Shown: positions 33,341 to 42,778, numbered from the stretch's first letter. The stretch is DNA of 64,000 bases from Izhakiella australiensis (GCF_002006995.1 NZ_MRUL01000002.1:372001-436000); one strand, 5' to 3'. The notes: generated by a model not told the origin, from the sequence alone. Numbers and translations: made by a program.

Positions 33341-34096
33341 ATGATTGAGTCTGGTTTGAGCAGCCGCAGTTGGAATCAGCAGATGCGAAAGAAAGAATTT
33401 GTCATCCAGGACTTACTCAGCAGAATTTATCGCCTTCCTGACGACGGGCCACGCAGACTGCCGCCGGAAAGGCAGCTGGCGCTGGAGTATTGCGTTTCCC
33501 GCTTTACCATCCGCCAGGCGCTGGAAAAGTTAGTTAATATCGGCGCGGTGCGCATCGTGCAGGGTTCAGGCATCTGGGTAAATGAGTCGGTGCGTAACAA
33601 TCCGCTGGTCTATAACTCAATAACCGAAAAGCACTTTAACCGCATGCGCTATCGCCTGATCAGCCTGCATAAAAGACGGCCCGACAGCGATGAACAGCAG
33701 ATATTTACCATTAATGATGCGGCGTTTATTTGGGAGTTTTGCCGCCTGCGCTACGTTGACGGCACGGCGGTACAGATTGAAATATCCCGGATGCCGGCCG
33801 CAGCTTTTGACGATCTCAGCGGTAAAATCATTGAGCAATCGATACAACAGTACGTACTGAGTAAGGGGTATCAGATTTCGCACCTGCTGACCAGCTACCG
33901 GGCAACCGTGGTGACGCGCGAGCAGGCGGCGCTGCTCGGCTGTAAAAAAGGCAGCCCGGCTATGCAGATAATCAACCGCGGCTTCCTGCATGATGGCCAG
34001 GTTTACGAGATCAGCGATATTATCGATATCGATTATTCCTGCACCTACTTAATTCCCCATAACCGCGATAATTTGCAGTTTCGCCAGCAGCATTAG
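33341..34096 (+). CDS. GntR-family regulator (HutC-type, UTRA sensor domain)
   Basis: The winged helix-turn-helix is clear (LPPERQLALEYCVSRFTIRQALEKLVNIGAVRIVQGSGIWV). It is followed by a UTRA ligand-binding domain (about 80-240: LRYVDGTAVQIEISRMPAA, HLLTSYRATVVTREQAALLG and EISDIIDIDYSCTY). The start is uncertain: ATG at 33341 is given, with GTG at 33314 and ATG at 33383 as alternatives, the last beginning right at the HTH. The gene is divergent from the binding-protein/proline-racemase operon and convergent with the mannonate-dehydratase-like gene. It most likely represses the divergent operon until a small ligand, perhaps the imported compound, binds the UTRA domain. Confidence 0.82.
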   Translation: MIESGLSSRSWNQQMRKKEFVIQDLLSRIYRLPDDGPRRLPPERQLALEYCVSRFTIRQALEKLVNIGAVRIVQGSGIWVNESVRNNPLVYNSITEKHFNRMRYRLISLHKRRPDSDEQQIFTINDAAFIWEFCRLRYVDGTAVQIEISRMPAAAFDDLSGKIIEQSIQQYVLSKGYQISHLLTSYRATVVTREQAALLGCKKGSPAMQIINRGFLHDGQVYEISDIIDIDYSCTYLIPHNRDNLQFRQQH

Positions 34097-34097
34097 A

Positions 34098-35297
34098 TCA
34101 GGGCGTATGCATCGTTCCGTCCGGTAGCCGGCTTTGCGTCCATTCATGGGGACGGTAAACCAACGGGTGCTTCTCAGCCAAAGACGGGTTAAATGAAACA
34201 CCAGTCCCGTTGCTTTCAGGCGGATAAATATACCCTTCCCTGACCTCCGGCGCGCCGGGGAATACTGCGCGGGTAGCGGCAGATGGCGGAATAAACTCCT
34301 GAATAGCCGCGTTGTGCAGATGAATATTAAGATGGGTATTCACCGCCACGCCAATCGGCGTCATATCGCCTGGCCCGTGCCAGGCAAGCCTGACGCCGAA
34401 GGCCTCGCACAGCGCTGCCAGCTTAAGCGCCGGCGTAATGCCGCCAATTTGTGAAACGTGGCAGCGTAAAAAATCGATGCGGCGGTTAATAATCAGCTCA
34501 TGCCACTCCGCAGGATTGTTAAACAGTTCACCCAGCGCCAGCGGCACCGCTGATTGCTGCCTTAGCCGATCGAGCCAGGCAGTCTGATGCGGCGGCACAA
34601 CGTCCTCAAGAAAGTAGGGATTGAACGGCTCCAACTGCCTGGCCAGCTGTATCGCCTGCTGCGGAAAAAGCCGCTCATGGACATCATGCAAAATTTCAAA
34701 GCGTGAGCCGTATTTCTCCCGCAGGGCACTGAACATTTCGACGGTGTTTTGCATATACTCCTGCTGCGAGTAATAAGCACCCGGCGTGGCATTCTGCGGC
34801 ATATGAAGATTGCCCGGCGTTCCGCCATAAAAACCAAGCTGGCAGCGTATATGGCGATAGCCCTGATCAAGCAGCTTATCGACGGCATCGAACAATTCCG
34901 CCAGCGTTTCGCCGCTGGCGTGGCTGTAGCAGGCGATGGCATCGCGCGCTTTACCGCCCCAGAGCTGATAGAGCGGCATGCCGGCCAGCTGCGCTTTGAT
35001 ATCCCATAGCGCCATATCAATGCCGGAAATGGCATTATTGCTTACCGGGCCGTTGCGCCAGTAAGCGTTGACGTTCATCAGATTCCACAGGTCTTCAATA
35101 TTATTGGCGTCGCGACCGGTGATTAAAGGGACCAGGTACTCATCCACCAGCGTTTTAACCGCCAGCGGGCGCTGCTGGAAGGTTGCACAGCCATATCCCG
35201 TCACGCCTTTATTGGTGGTTACCCGCACGGTGACCAGGTTATGCCGGTCCGGCCGGGTAATGAAACAGCTAATATTTTCAATAATAGTCGGCGTCAC
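34098..35297 (-). CDS. Enolase-superfamily sugar-acid dehydratase, mannonate dehydratase/RspA subgroup
   Basis: The 399-residue protein is similar to E. coli RspA. It has an N-terminal capping domain ([43 protein letters not shown]) and a barrel with metal ligands in [10 protein letters not shown] (Asp), YFLEDVVPP (Glu) and ALGELFNN (Glu). A His-x-Pro element is also present ([13 protein letters not shown]). ManD-type enzymes dehydrate D-mannonate or D-gluconate, but many RspA-like members have low or no activity, so the substrate is open. The C-terminus departs from the usual ending. It is divergent from the PTS permease gene. Confidence 0.8.
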   Translation of the reverse strand: MTPTIIENISCFITRPDRHNLVTVRVTTNKGVTGYGCATFQQRPLAVKTLVDEYLVPLITGRDANNIEDLWNLMNVNAYWRNGPVSNNAISGIDMALWDIKAQLAGMPLYQLWGGKARDAIACYSHASGETLAELFDAVDKLLDQGYRHIRCQLGFYGGTPGNLHMPQNATPGAYYSQQEYMQNTVEMFSALREKYGSRFEILHDVHERLFPQQAIQLARQLEPFNPYFLEDVVPPHQTAWLDRLRQQSAVPLALGELFNNPAEWHELIINRRIDFLRCHVSQIGGITPALKLAALCEAFGVRLAWHGPGDMTPIGVAVNTHLNIHLHNAAIQEFIPPSAATRAVFPGAPEVREGYIYPPESNGTGVSFNPSLAEKHPLVYRPHEWTQSRLPDGTMHTP

Positions 35298-35592
35298 AGA
35301 ATACGCTCCCTTGCTTTGACCTTGACGGAGATTTAAACGCTTAAATAGCTATTGTTAATATTATAATCATTGCAAAAAAGCAGCGGCGCAAATGCTTTTT
35401 TAATTAAATTTTATTGGTCAGAAAAACGTAATTAAACCGCAATTAAAACGGACCAATTGACTAAAACAAGTTAATAGACTCGCTTATCAGCAGGCTTTTG
35501 TGAAGCAAGTCAACTTTTATTGGTTTGTTTTGCTGCAACGCCTTATTTATCATGAATGCAATTATTGTGATAGAACAGCCTCGGGAGAGGAT
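35298..35592. other. Divergent promoter region between dehydratase and PTS genes
   Basis: No gene is visible in these AT-rich 295 bases. They carry the two promoters and a CRP-like site near the PTS gene. Confidence 0.5.
35499..35514 (+). promoter_or_regulatory. Possible CRP site upstream of the PTS gene
   Basis: TGTGA-N6-TCAAC differs from the CRP consensus TGTGA-N6-TCACA at two positions. It lies about 80 bases before the ATG, consistent with catabolite control of a PTS permease. Seen by eye only. Confidence 0.4.
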
Positions 35593-36963
35593 ATGGAAAC
35601 GCAGCAAGCTATAAAAAAGATCATTGCATTAATTGGCGGTGAGAAAAATATAAATAAAGTTTGGCATTGCATGACCCGACTGCGTTTTGATCTGATTGAT
35701 GAGAATAAAGTTGACCAAAATGAAATAAAGAAAGTCCCCGGCGTACTTGGCGCGCAGATGCAAAGCGATCAGTTTCAGATAATTATTGGTCCTAAAGTAG
35801 ACAGCTGGTATCAGTTGCTGCTGCCCGCGCTTGGCAAACAAGATAACCCACAGCCCGTGAATGCTAAAGGGCGTAAAGGCCTGGTCTCGCTGTTTATGGA
35901 TACCGTTTCCGGCGTGTTCGGCCCGATTGTGCCCGCCATTGCCGGCGCCGGTATGATTAAAGGTTTACTGGCGGGGTTGGTGGCATTGAAACTGATATCC
36001 GCTAAAAGCGATACGGTGATGGTTATCGACCTGATCGCCAGCGGCGTCTTCTACTTTCTGCCGTTTTTTCTGGCCGTTTCCGCCGCTAAGATATTTAAAA
36101 CCAACGAATATCTGGCCGCAGCGGTTGCCGCCTGCCTGATGTACCCCTCGCTGATTGACGCCGCCAAAGCCCTGGCTGCCCATCAGCCTGATGCGGTCAG
36201 CGCGTTCTGGATTATGGATATCCTGCCGGTGGCGGTTTTTAACTATTCATCCAGCGTGATACCGGTGATCTTTTCAATTCTGGCGCTGAGCTACATTCAC
36301 CGCTGGGTGGATAGCATTATGCCGGAGGTGCTGAAAACGGTTTTTACCCCGACCCTGACCCTGTTTCTTGCAGCATTAACCGCATTAGTCGTCATAGGCC
36401 CCATTGGCATCTGGCTGGGCAAAGCGCTCGCCTGGTTTATCGAAGGGCTATTCGGCGTTTCAGCCAGCTTCGCCGGACTGGTGGTCGGGGCGATCCGCCC
36501 GCTGGCCATACTCACCGGTATGCATCACGCCATGACGCCCGTAGCGCTGCAAAATTTCAGCGATCGCGGCTATGACATGCTGATGCCGATGATGTTTATG
36601 GCCAATATGTCGATTGCCGGGGCAACCTTCGCCGTCTGGCACCTGAATCGCCAGCGGGCGGAAAAGTCCGTCACCCTTTCGGCGGCCATTTCGGCGCTAT
36701 TGGGCATCACCGAACCGGCGCTGTTCGGGGTTCTCACCCGCTATAAAAAAGCCTTTATCGCCGCCACCATTTCCAGCGCGCTGGCTTCCGCCTTTATCGG
36801 TTTCTTCGGCGTACGCCTGTACGGGTACATCTTATCCAGCATCTTCAGCCTGCCGGCATATATCGGCCCCTACTTCGTCTGGGCGATATCAGGGGTGATT
36901 ATCTCGCTGGTGCTGTCGTTTATCCTCACGCGAGTCATGCTGCGTAACGAAGAGGGGCTGTAA
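35593..36963 (+). CDS. PTS EIIBC permease, glucose/beta-glucoside/sucrose superfamily
   Basis: The ATG at 35593 (GGGAGAGG upstream) opens a 456-residue protein that begins exactly with an EIIB domain; codons further upstream look non-coding. The phosphorylatable Cys lies in VWHCMTRLRFDL. The EIIC domain (about 105-455) has about ten hydrophobic segments and the conserved GITEPALFGV loop. There is no EIIA domain, so it must borrow EIIA-Glc, as MurNAc, sucrose and trehalose permeases do. It imports and phosphorylates a sugar, but no phospho-sugar hydrolase or specific regulator is adjacent, so the substrate cannot be read off. Confidence 0.9.
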   Translation: METQQAIKKIIALIGGEKNINKVWHCMTRLRFDLIDENKVDQNEIKKVPGVLGAQMQSDQFQIIIGPKVDSWYQLLLPALGKQDNPQPVNAKGRKGLVSLFMDTVSGVFGPIVPAIAGAGMIKGLLAGLVALKLISAKSDTVMVIDLIASGVFYFLPFFLAVSAAKIFKTNEYLAAAVAACLMYPSLIDAAKALAAHQPDAVSAFWIMDILPVAVFNYSSSVIPVIFSILALSYIHRWVDSIMPEVLKTVFTPTLTLFLAALTALVVIGPIGIWLGKALAWFIEGLFGVSASFAGLVVGAIRPLAILTGMHHAMTPVALQNFSDRGYDMLMPMMFMANMSIAGATFAVWHLNRQRAEKSVTLSAAISALLGITEPALFGVLTRYKKAFIAATISSALASAFIGFFGVRLYGYILSSIFSLPAYIGPYFVWAISGVIISLVLSFILTRVMLRNEEGL

Positions 36964-36977
36964 TCTGCTGCGGCACA

Positions 36978-37014
36978 CTGCGCTAAGACCGGCGGACCTT
37001 CGGCGATAGCGCAG
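36978..37014. terminator. Hairpin between convergent PTS and MFS genes
   Basis: CTGCGCTA and TAGCGCAG form an 8-bp perfect stem around a 21-base GC-rich loop just after the PTS stop. No T run follows, so it would be an imperfect terminator. Confidence 0.45.
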
Positions 37015-37084
37015 CGTTTGATCGATAGCCAACCAGGCATTCTTATTACCACTAACAGCACTCTGGCCTGGCGCTCTACGCGGA

Positions 37085-38413
37085 TTAATGCATTGGTTGT
37101 TCGTGCAGACGCTCCAGCGGTCCGACGATAATCAGGTATGAGGCAGCGCCAATCAGCCCCATGGCGCCAACGTAAATAATCGCCAGATCGAATTTCCCGG
37201 TTGAAGATAAGATCCAGCCAATGCATAGCGGCGTCACGATGCTGGCGATATTGCCAAAGAAGTTGAACAGACCGCCGGCTATTCCCAGCAGCTGCTTGGG
37301 CGAAGTATCGCTGAGCACGCACCAACCAATATTGCCGAAACCTTTGGCAAAGAATGCAACGCTCATTACCAGGACCACTATTACGTCAGACTGCGTCACA
37401 TTCGCCAGCATAATGACGCTTGAGACAATCATACCGGCCATAATCGGCAGCTTACGCGCCAGCGTCAGGCTGTAACCCTTGCGCAGTAAATAGTCAGAAA
37501 ATAAACCACCGAGGATGCCGCCGATGAAACCGGCGATGGCGGGAATAGCCGCGACGAGGCCGACTTTAAGGATGGTCATGCCGCGCGCCTGGTAGAGGTA
37601 GGTTGGAAACCAGGTCAGGAAAAACCAGGTGATCGAAGTCAGGCAAAACTGACCGATGTAAACGCCGATCATCATTCGATGGCTGAGTAGCGCTTTGATT
37701 TGCGGCCATTGCTGGCGTAAAGGTTTTTGCATCGGCGTAAGATCGGGGATACCACCGCCTGCCGCAATATAATCAATTTCCGCCTGATTGACGTGGCGGT
37801 GACTGAGTGGATCGCGCAGATACCACAGCCACAGCAAGCCGAGCGCCACGCCTACCGCGCCGATGTAATAAAAAATATAGTGCCAGCTCCAGCCCTGCAC
37901 AATCCAGGTCATAATCGGCGTAAATAACGCTAACGAAACGTATTGAGCCGTTGAATACACCGAGGTGACAAAGGCGCGCTCGCGCTCAGGAAACCACTGT
38001 ACCGACAGCCGGCTGTTTGCGGGAAAAGCCGGTGCCTCAACGCCGCCCATCAGAAAGCGAAGAATCAGCAAAGCAAGCAGCGGCGCGGAAAAAAGATAGA
38101 TATATCCCTGCATCATGGTAATCAGCGACCAGATAAGCAGCGACAGTCCGTAGACCAACCGCGCCCCCGCTTTATCCAGCAGCCATCCACCGGGGATCTG
38201 CATAATGACATAGGCCCAGCCAAAGGCAGAAAACGCCCATCCCATCTGGCTGGCGTCAAAGCCCAGCTCTTTACTCATAAAAGGTGCGGCTACCGACAGC
38301 GTAGCGCGGTCGACGTAATTAAAAATCGTCGCTAAAAAAATAAAACACAAAATAATGTAACGGGTACGAGTTGCCCGCCCGGCGTTCTGCATTACGGGTT
38401 GATGGTTCATCAT
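37085..38413 (-). CDS. MFS transporter of the anion:cation symporter family (glucarate/galactarate type)
   Basis: The 442-residue protein has 12 hydrophobic segments and resembles GudP/GarP. It has FNYVDRATLSVAAPFMSKELG in helix 1, FGWAYVIMQIPGGWLLDKAGARLVYG and RFLMGGVEAPAFPANSRLSVQWFP, the pattern of hexuronate/aldarate permeases. The gene lies 115 bases downstream of an L-talarate/galactarate dehydratase on the same strand, so it most likely imports that enzyme's aldarate substrate. AGGAT precedes the ATG-ATG start. Which of the two ATGs is used is open. Confidence 0.87.
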   Translation of the reverse strand: MMNHQPVMQNAGRATRTRYIILCFIFLATIFNYVDRATLSVAAPFMSKELGFDASQMGWAFSAFGWAYVIMQIPGGWLLDKAGARLVYGLSLLIWSLITMMQGYIYLFSAPLLALLILRFLMGGVEAPAFPANSRLSVQWFPERERAFVTSVYSTAQYVSLALFTPIMTWIVQGWSWHYIFYYIGAVGVALGLLWLWYLRDPLSHRHVNQAEIDYIAAGGGIPDLTPMQKPLRQQWPQIKALLSHRMMIGVYIGQFCLTSITWFFLTWFPTYLYQARGMTILKVGLVAAIPAIAGFIGGILGGLFSDYLLRKGYSLTLARKLPIMAGMIVSSVIMLANVTQSDVIVVLVMSVAFFAKGFGNIGWCVLSDTSPKQLLGIAGGLFNFFGNIASIVTPLCIGWILSSTGKFDLAIIYVGAMGLIGAASYLIIVGPLERLHEQPMH

Positions 38414-38528
38414 TTTTATCCTGTAACGTGCCTGACTTTATGTAGGGGGGTAATAATGTTTTGCCCGGATTAACACCCTGCGATCGTAATCGCTCCGGGT
38501 TTTCAGCACGATATTTTGCCACCAGGCA

Positions 38529-39686
38529 TCACGTCGGCTGCTGAATCACTTTGCGAGCCTGGGTCCAGCCAGCGACGCGCTCATGCAGGCTTAGTCCTAG
38601 TCCTGGCCGGTCGGGTATCCACATTTTACCGTCGTGAATGTTCAGCCGCTCATTGAACACCGGCTCCAGCCATTCGAAATGTTCGACCCAGGTTTCATGG
38701 GGGTAGGCAGCGGCCAGATGTAGATGGATTTCCATTACAAAGTGTGGCGCCATCATCATCCCCCGGCTTTCCGCCAGCGCGGCGACCTTGAGGAAAGGCG
38801 TAATGCCGCCAATACGTGGCGCATCGTGCATCACCAGGTCAACGGCGCCACGCTCAATATAGCGTTCAACTTCACCAGCACTGGTTAACATCTCTCCGGT
38901 GCCAATCGGAGTGATCAATGCCTGCGCCAGCGCGGCGTGACCTTCGATGTCATAGGCGTCCAGCGGTTCCTCTATCCACTGTAAATTGAAGCTTTCAAGG
39001 GCAGCGCCCATACGCAGCGCAGTAGTACGATCCCACTGCTGATTAGCATCCACCATCAGCGCGACCCGGTCGCCTAACTGCTGACGAACGGCTGCCACCC
39101 GCTGTAGGTCAGCGGATCGGTCAGGATGGCCGACTTTCATTTTAATACCGCCAATGCCCTGCGCCAGTGACTGTGCTGCCGCTTCGGTAATTTCCTCAAC
39201 TGACGCCTGCAGATAGCCGCCCGAGGTGTTATAGCAGGGCACACCATTGCGATAAGCGCCAAGCAGTTTAGCCAGCGGTAAGCCTGCACGTCGCGATTTC
39301 AGGTCCCATAGCGCGGTATCGAAGGCGGCAATCGCCTGGGTTGCCACGCCGCTGCGACCGACCGACGCCGACGCCCAGACCAACTTGCTCCACAGGCGGG
39401 CAATATCATTGGGATCTTCACCGATAAGCAGCGGCGCAACTTCCTGCGCCAGCGCCATCTGCGCCGCCGCACCAACGCGCAGCGTATAGGTGAAACCCAG
39501 CCCGTAAGCCCCCTGATCCGTATCAATTTCAGCGATCAGTAATGAGACATCCGTCAGCGCTTTTTGCCGCCCGGTAAGTACCTTGGCGTCGCTGACCGCA
39601 ATGTTCAGCGGCACGTTAATACTGGTAAGCGTCACCTGGCGAATACGGTCCTGGAACGCTGTTTGCTGTTTTGTGTCCACGATCAT
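38529..39686 (-). CDS. L-talarate/galactarate dehydratase (enolase superfamily)
   Basis: The ATG at 39686 is chosen because AAGGA lies 6 bases upstream; the frame continues to 39749. The 385-residue protein closely resembles the Salmonella talarate/galactarate dehydratase. It has the KxK base motif (GIKMKVG), metal ligands Asp in LMVDANQQWD, Glu in WIEEPLDAYDIEGHA and Glu in GTGEMLTS, the His base (MAPHFVMEIHLHL) and WVEHFEWL near the end. It removes water from m-galactarate or L-talarate to give a keto-deoxy-glucarate. No downstream aldolase is in the window. The neighbouring permease and divergent LysR regulator complete an aldarate-use unit. Confidence 0.9.
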   Translation of the reverse strand: MIVDTKQQTAFQDRIRQVTLTSINVPLNIAVSDAKVLTGRQKALTDVSLLIAEIDTDQGAYGLGFTYTLRVGAAAQMALAQEVAPLLIGEDPNDIARLWSKLVWASASVGRSGVATQAIAAFDTALWDLKSRRAGLPLAKLLGAYRNGVPCYNTSGGYLQASVEEITEAAAQSLAQGIGGIKMKVGHPDRSADLQRVAAVRQQLGDRVALMVDANQQWDRTTALRMGAALESFNLQWIEEPLDAYDIEGHAALAQALITPIGTGEMLTSAGEVERYIERGAVDLVMHDAPRIGGITPFLKVAALAESRGMMMAPHFVMEIHLHLAAAYPHETWVEHFEWLEPVFNERLNIHDGKMWIPDRPGLGLSLHERVAGWTQARKVIQQPT

Positions 39687-39695
39687 AAATTCCTT

Positions 39696-39759
39696 ACTGT
39701 TTAAAAACTGGGCTGGACTATCTTGCAAACAGCTATGAATACTGTCCATTTTAAACAGT
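39696..39759. promoter_or_regulatory. Paired inverted repeat in the dehydratase/LysR divergent promoter
   Basis: ACTGTTTAAAA (39696-39706) and its exact complement TTTTAAACAGT (39749-39759) are 11-base perfect arms about 42 bases apart. They lie between the divergent genes, as expected for LysR recall and activation sites. Confidence 0.6.
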
Positions 39760-39786
39760 GAATGTATTGTTGCGGGAAAAGTATCA

Positions 39787-40719
39787 ATGCTGGAATTAGG
39801 TCAGTTAAACTGCTTTATCGTGGTGGCAGAAGAGTTAAGCTTTCGCCGCGCCGCCGCGCGTTTGCATATGACTCAGCCGCCGCTTAGCCGCCAGATTCAG
39901 ATGCTGGAGCATCAGGTCGGGGTGAAATTACTTGATCGTTCGACGCGTTCAGTGACCCTGACCGCCGCCGGCAGAGCTTTTTTGGCTGAAGCACGCCAGC
40001 TGCTGGAGCTGGCCGCCAACGCGACCAGTAACGCACAGCGTATCGCTGCCGGCGAACTCGGCAACCTGACCTTTAGCTTCGTTTCCTGCGCTATCTATCA
40101 CTATTTACCAACGCTCATTGACCGCATGCAGCAGCTTCACCCACAGATAGCTATCCACCTGCGTGAAATGCCGTCAATGTTTCAGTTCAACGCCCTGCGC
40201 TTACGCCAGGTTGATATGGGAATTGTACGCGTTGCGCCGCTGCCTGAAGGCATTGCCGGCCGGCAACTGCTTAAAGAGCCATTTGTGCTGGCTATCCCGT
40301 CCGGGCATCCTCTTGCCCATCAACCGGAGCTGACCCTTTCCTGTCTGCATCATCAGCCATTCATTAACTATGAAGTCACTAGCTGGCGCCCGTTTCATGA
40401 CATGATCAACCTGACCTTGAGTCGCCACGGCGTTGAACCGAAATATGTACATTCCATTGGCTCAACCGTGGCGATCCTGTCACTGGTTAATGGCGGACTG
40501 GGATTAGCGCTGGTGCCTGCGCGCAGTGCCGATATTCGTTTTGATAAGGTGGTTTTTCGCACGCTGCCGGAGCTAAAAGATTTATACAGCGAATTATTGC
40601 TGGTCTGGCATCAGGAAAACGATAACCCACTGCTGCAGCCGCTGCTTGATACCCTGTACGATAGCGTGCAACAGGCGATTCATGAGCGGCATCCGCAAAT
40701 GACCGTGGCAGCAAATTAA
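39787..40719 (+). CDS. LysR-family regulator, probably of the talarate/galactarate genes
   Basis: The 310-residue protein has the LysR helix-turn-helix at 1-60 (LNCFIVVAEELSFRRAAARLHMTQPPLSRQIQMLE, VGVKLLDRSTRSVTLTAAG). A two-lobed effector domain (about 90-300) is similar to the CbnR/BenM-like group. It is divergent from the dehydratase gene with an inverted repeat between, so it probably activates the dehydratase and permease in response to an aldarate. Its stop overlaps the stop of the convergent nitronate monooxygenase gene by 4 bases. Confidence 0.87.
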   Translation: MLELGQLNCFIVVAEELSFRRAAARLHMTQPPLSRQIQMLEHQVGVKLLDRSTRSVTLTAAGRAFLAEARQLLELAANATSNAQRIAAGELGNLTFSFVSCAIYHYLPTLIDRMQQLHPQIAIHLREMPSMFQFNALRLRQVDMGIVRVAPLPEGIAGRQLLKEPFVLAIPSGHPLAHQPELTLSCLHHQPFINYEVTSWRPFHDMINLTLSRHGVEPKYVHSIGSTVAILSLVNGGLGLALVPARSADIRFDKVVFRTLPELKDLYSELLLVWHQENDNPLLQPLLDTLYDSVQQAIHERHPQMTVAAN

Positions 40720-41801
40720 GCCACCGGGGTTACGCCGCCTGCCGCCTGCTGCCACTCCGCCACTAACCTGCGCACCAGTTCAGCCGCCGGCATTTCCCGC
40801 GCCAGGTGAGCGCCCTGCCCAGCCCACTGAGCATCATAGCCGTACTCGCCCTGGGCTCGCGCGGCGGCGGCCACGGCTTTACCTAGCGAATAGGTTAACG
40901 GATAGACAGGAACTTCATGGCGGGCAATCTGCTCGCCGTGCGCGCAGAAGGCGTTCGCGATACACCTGGCGGGCCGGCCGGATATCGCGGAGGTCATCAT
41001 CGTCCGACTGGCCGCTTCGCTTTTCAGCGCGGCGCGGTAGGCAGCGTTAGCGGCGGATTCCGGGCACAGGACAAACGCGGTGCCCAGCTGCACACCCGCC
41101 GCACCCAGCGTTAGCATCGCAGCAATGCCCGCCCCATCCATAACGCCGCCGGCGGCAATAACCGGCAGGTCAATTACCTTGCGGATTGCCTGCAACAGCG
41201 TGAAGGTACTCAGCTGCTGGTCGTTCTCCTCCGGATGAAAGATGCCGCGGTGACCACCGGCTTCAATCCCCTGAGCAACGATAAAATCAATGCCGTTGTC
41301 GGCAATCTCCTGCGCTTCATAAATACTGGTTGCGGTCGCCAGCGTCACAATACCGCACTGCTTCAGGCGGCCGATGGCTTCTGCCGGAGGGATGCCAAAG
41401 TGAAAGCTGACCACCGCCGGTCGCATTTTCTCTAGCACCGCCAGCATCGGCTCATTTTGATGGAAAGTCTGGTAAATTTCCGTCAGGCCTGACGGTAACG
41501 CCACCTGATAGCGCTGAAAAAGTGGATTAAAGCGTTCAATCCATGCGCTTTCCAGTGCTTCATTTCTTACCACGGGTTGATGGCAAAAAACGTTAACGTT
41601 GAAGGGACCGGCGCTAAGGGCGCGGGTTTCCGCTATCATTTTTTCCGCCTGTGCTGGCGTCGATGCGCCAACGCTGATTGATCCCAGCCCTCCGGCTGCG
41701 GTTACCGCTGCCGCCATCTGCGGCGTTGATACCCCGGCCATTGGCGCCTGGACGATGGGATACTGCAGATTAAGAGCATTGCACAAACTTGTCGTCATCA
41801 T
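40716..41801 (-). CDS. Nitronate monooxygenase (2-nitropropane dioxygenase family)
   Basis: The 361-residue FMN-dependent TIM-barrel protein shows the class I family motifs: PIVQAPMAGVSTPQMAAAV at the start, then NVNVFCHQP, SFHFGIPP, AQGIEAGGHRG with the likely catalytic His, LPVIAAGGVMDGAG and AAGVQLGTAFVLCPES. Such enzymes oxidise alkyl nitronates, notably propionate-3-nitronate, a toxin made by plants and fungi. The gene is divergent from a LysR regulator that probably controls it. Two adjacent ATGs make the start ambiguous by one codon. Confidence 0.9.
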   Translation of the reverse strand: MMTTSLCNALNLQYPIVQAPMAGVSTPQMAAAVTAAGGLGSISVGASTPAQAEKMIAETRALSAGPFNVNVFCHQPVVRNEALESAWIERFNPLFQRYQVALPSGLTEIYQTFHQNEPMLAVLEKMRPAVVSFHFGIPPAEAIGRLKQCGIVTLATATSIYEAQEIADNGIDFIVAQGIEAGGHRGIFHPEENDQQLSTFTLLQAIRKVIDLPVIAAGGVMDGAGIAAMLTLGAAGVQLGTAFVLCPESAANAAYRAALKSEAASRTMMTSAISGRPARCIANAFCAHGEQIARHEVPVYPLTYSLGKAVAAAARAQGEYGYDAQWAGQGAHLAREMPAAELVRRLVAEWQQAAGGVTPVA

Positions 41802-41866
41802 TTTTGCCTGCTAACTGTGGAACGTTACCCGACATAAAATCTCTTTTCATGCATAATAAATCAATC

Positions 41867-41887
41867 TTATTCCCAAAAAGAGAATAA
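41867..41887. promoter_or_regulatory. Inverted repeat before the second LysR gene
   Basis: TTATTC-N9-GAATAA lies in the 89-base divergent intergenic region, directly before the LysR start. This LysR-type spacing suggests an autoregulatory site. Confidence 0.4.
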
Positions 41888-41890
41888 AGC

Positions 41891-42778
41891 ATGAACCACA
41901 GCTCGCTGGAAATTTTCTGCGTGGTGGCGGAAGAGTTGGGCATCGTGAAGGCAGCCCGCAGGCTGGGGCGGGCGCCGTCAAACGTCACTACCCGCATCCA
42001 GCATCTGGAAGAAGAGCTGGATGCACAGCTGTTTACTCGCGAAAACAAGCGGCTACAGCTCTCGCCGCAGGGCCGCCAGTTTCTGGTGTATGCAAAAAAG
42101 CTGCTGAGCCTCGGCGAGGAAGCGCGCCAGAGTCTGCATCCGCGCCCGCCAGCCGGTGTGCTTACCCTCGGTTCGATGGAGTGTACGGCAGCCAGCCGCC
42201 TGCCGCAGCCGCTGGCGCAGTTTGCCCGTGACTGCCCGGACATCAGGCTGATACTGACCACCCAGCCCACCCGCCAGCTGACAGGCCTGGTGGCCAGCGC
42301 CGCGCTGGATTGCGCGCTGGTGGCGCTGCCAACGGACAACCACGGCCAGGTTATCTGCCCCCCTGACCTTTGCTGTCAGCCGCTCTACGCCGAAACGCTG
42401 CTGCTGGTGCTGCCCGCCAGCATGAGTCCGGTCCGGCATATCAGCGAGATCCGCGGCGCCAGGCTGGTCGCTTTTGCCCAAGGCTGCAGCTATCGCGATA
42501 TCGCCATAAATATGCTTTCCGCTGGCAGTGGCGTAGAAAAAGGGGTTCAGATCCACGAGGTAAGTTCTTATCACGCCATGCTGGCCTGCGTTGCGTCCGG
42601 CGGCTGTCTATGCCTGCTGCCGGAAAGCGTGCTGAATTTGCTACAGCGGCCAACAGGCCTGAGGGTATTGCCGGCTGGCAGCGCCGTTAACCAGCTTATC
42701 TGGCGCAAAGCATTGCGCTCGCCGGCGCTGGATAGCCTGCGGCGTATTCTTGGCGAGTCGTCAAATCTCGACCAGTGA
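41891..42778 (+). CDS. LysR-family regulator divergent from nitronate monooxygenase
   Basis: The 295-residue protein has an N-terminal LysR HTH (LEIFCVVAEELGIVKAARRLGRAPSNVTTRIQHLEEEL, FTRENKRLQLSPQG) and a LysR effector domain (about 88-290). The VTTRIQHLE version of the recognition helix resembles YafC/PtrR-like LysR proteins. It is divergent from the nitronate monooxygenase gene. Regulation of that gene by a nitronate or related compound is an inference from position. Confidence 0.85.
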   Translation: MNHSSLEIFCVVAEELGIVKAARRLGRAPSNVTTRIQHLEEELDAQLFTRENKRLQLSPQGRQFLVYAKKLLSLGEEARQSLHPRPPAGVLTLGSMECTAASRLPQPLAQFARDCPDIRLILTTQPTRQLTGLVASAALDCALVALPTDNHGQVICPPDLCCQPLYAETLLLVLPASMSPVRHISEIRGARLVAFAQGCSYRDIAINMLSAGSGVEKGVQIHEVSSYHAMLACVASGGCLCLLPESVLNLLQRPTGLRVLPAGSAVNQLIWRKALRSPALDSLRRILGESSNLDQ

